64,000 nucleotides of DNA from Litomosoides sigmodontis (lineage: Eukaryota > Nematoda > Chromadorea > Rhabditida > Onchocercidae), in NCBI GenBank assembly GCA_963070105.1, contig OY718804.1:5541317-5605316 (forward strand). The letters run 5' to 3'. Each line of letters starts with the position of its first letter. The first letter of the stretch is position 1. Positions 63,765-64,000 of this stretch are shown piece by piece. Position numbers and translations under genes: made by a program. The notes under the pieces were generated by a model. That model was not told the origin of the DNA. It worked only from the letters and a program-made list of their open reading frames with translations, and made no database searches.

Positions 63765-64000
63765 GTACGATTTATAGATTTTAGGTGACATTGTTGGTAA
63801 TTACGATGAATTCATATATCATGAGGTGCTCCAGTTTTGTCTTGCACTTCAAGAGTGCTACCAGCTGGCTACTTTACAAAAGCAAGGCGTTTTAACCTTA
63901 AAACTGTATCATTGTGGTGAAATATCACTACTTAGTCATGAGGTAGAATAGCTTATCTACGTTTAAGTTTTGATAAAATTTATCTGACCTGCATAAATTA
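63765..64000 (+). other. Intron of the UBE2G1 gene reaching the window edge
   Basis: It starts with a GTACGA donor after the codon for the second Ala of VDAA. No segment coding for the conserved KEWRE end is seen, so this is taken as intron throughout. Confidence 0.6.

Overview
This window is AT-rich nuclear DNA of a nematode, most likely a clade III parasite such as a filarial worm. The evidence is: multi-exon protein genes with introns from about 90 bp to 3 kb, many 3' splice sites of the TTTTCAG type, candidate spliced-leader acceptors a few to tens of bases before start codons, a decayed BEL/Pao retrotransposon, and proteins that read as animal orthologs. The species cannot be named from sequence alone. 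All gene models below were built by hand, by joining open segments at GT-AG sites (GC-AG once) with phase kept and matching to remembered family members. No database search was run.

Layout from left to right. (1) Minus strand, 75-1379: the 5' part of an unrecognised single-pass membrane protein with a coiled coil and a Lys/Arg-rich tail; it runs off the left edge. (2) Plus, 2822-5259: AUP1, a lipid-droplet and ER-associated degradation factor. (3) Plus, 6530-8302: mitochondrial ribosome-binding factor A (RBFA). (4) About 8520-9870: a broken, rearranged BEL/Pao element. (5) Plus, 12769-15211: a secreted lipase of the nematode lips / Lipase_2 family. (6) Minus, 15540-19703: chaperonin subunit CCT6 (zeta). 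(7) Plus, 20858-25124: an S9C serine peptidase, probably dpf-6. (8) Minus, 26315-40163: a 26-exon GRAF-type BAR-PH-RhoGAP-SH3 protein. (9) 40.2-48.4 kb: a gene-poor stretch with simple repeats. (10) Plus, 48424-53083: the Kelch/BTB CUL3 adaptor KLHL18. (11) Minus, 53853-56106: a divergent protein disulfide isomerase with a KDEL end and a CEAC active site, apparently lacking its N-terminal half. (12) Plus, 57735-59555: an unrecognised protein with a helix-turn-helix-like N-terminus. (13) Plus, 62339 to beyond the right part of the window: the E2 enzyme UBE2G1/ubc-7, last exon not in the window.

The genes do not form one pathway. AUP1, the UBE2G1-type E2 and the PDI all touch ER protein quality control, and KLHL18 and UBE2G1 are both ubiquitin-system parts, but this is probably chance neighbourhood on an old chromosome. 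From memory, the C. elegans orthologs of at least five of these genes (AUP1 F44B9.5, dpf-6 F44B9.1, cct-6, GRAF T04C9.1, ubc-7) lie on chromosome III, so the window looks like a piece of that ancestral linkage group.

No clearly new multi-gene system was found. The most unusual points are the half-length CEAC disulfide isomerase, two candidate micro-exons, a GC-AG intron and a possible internal promoter in the GRAF gene, the chimeric BEL/Pao remnant, and two genes with no recognised family.
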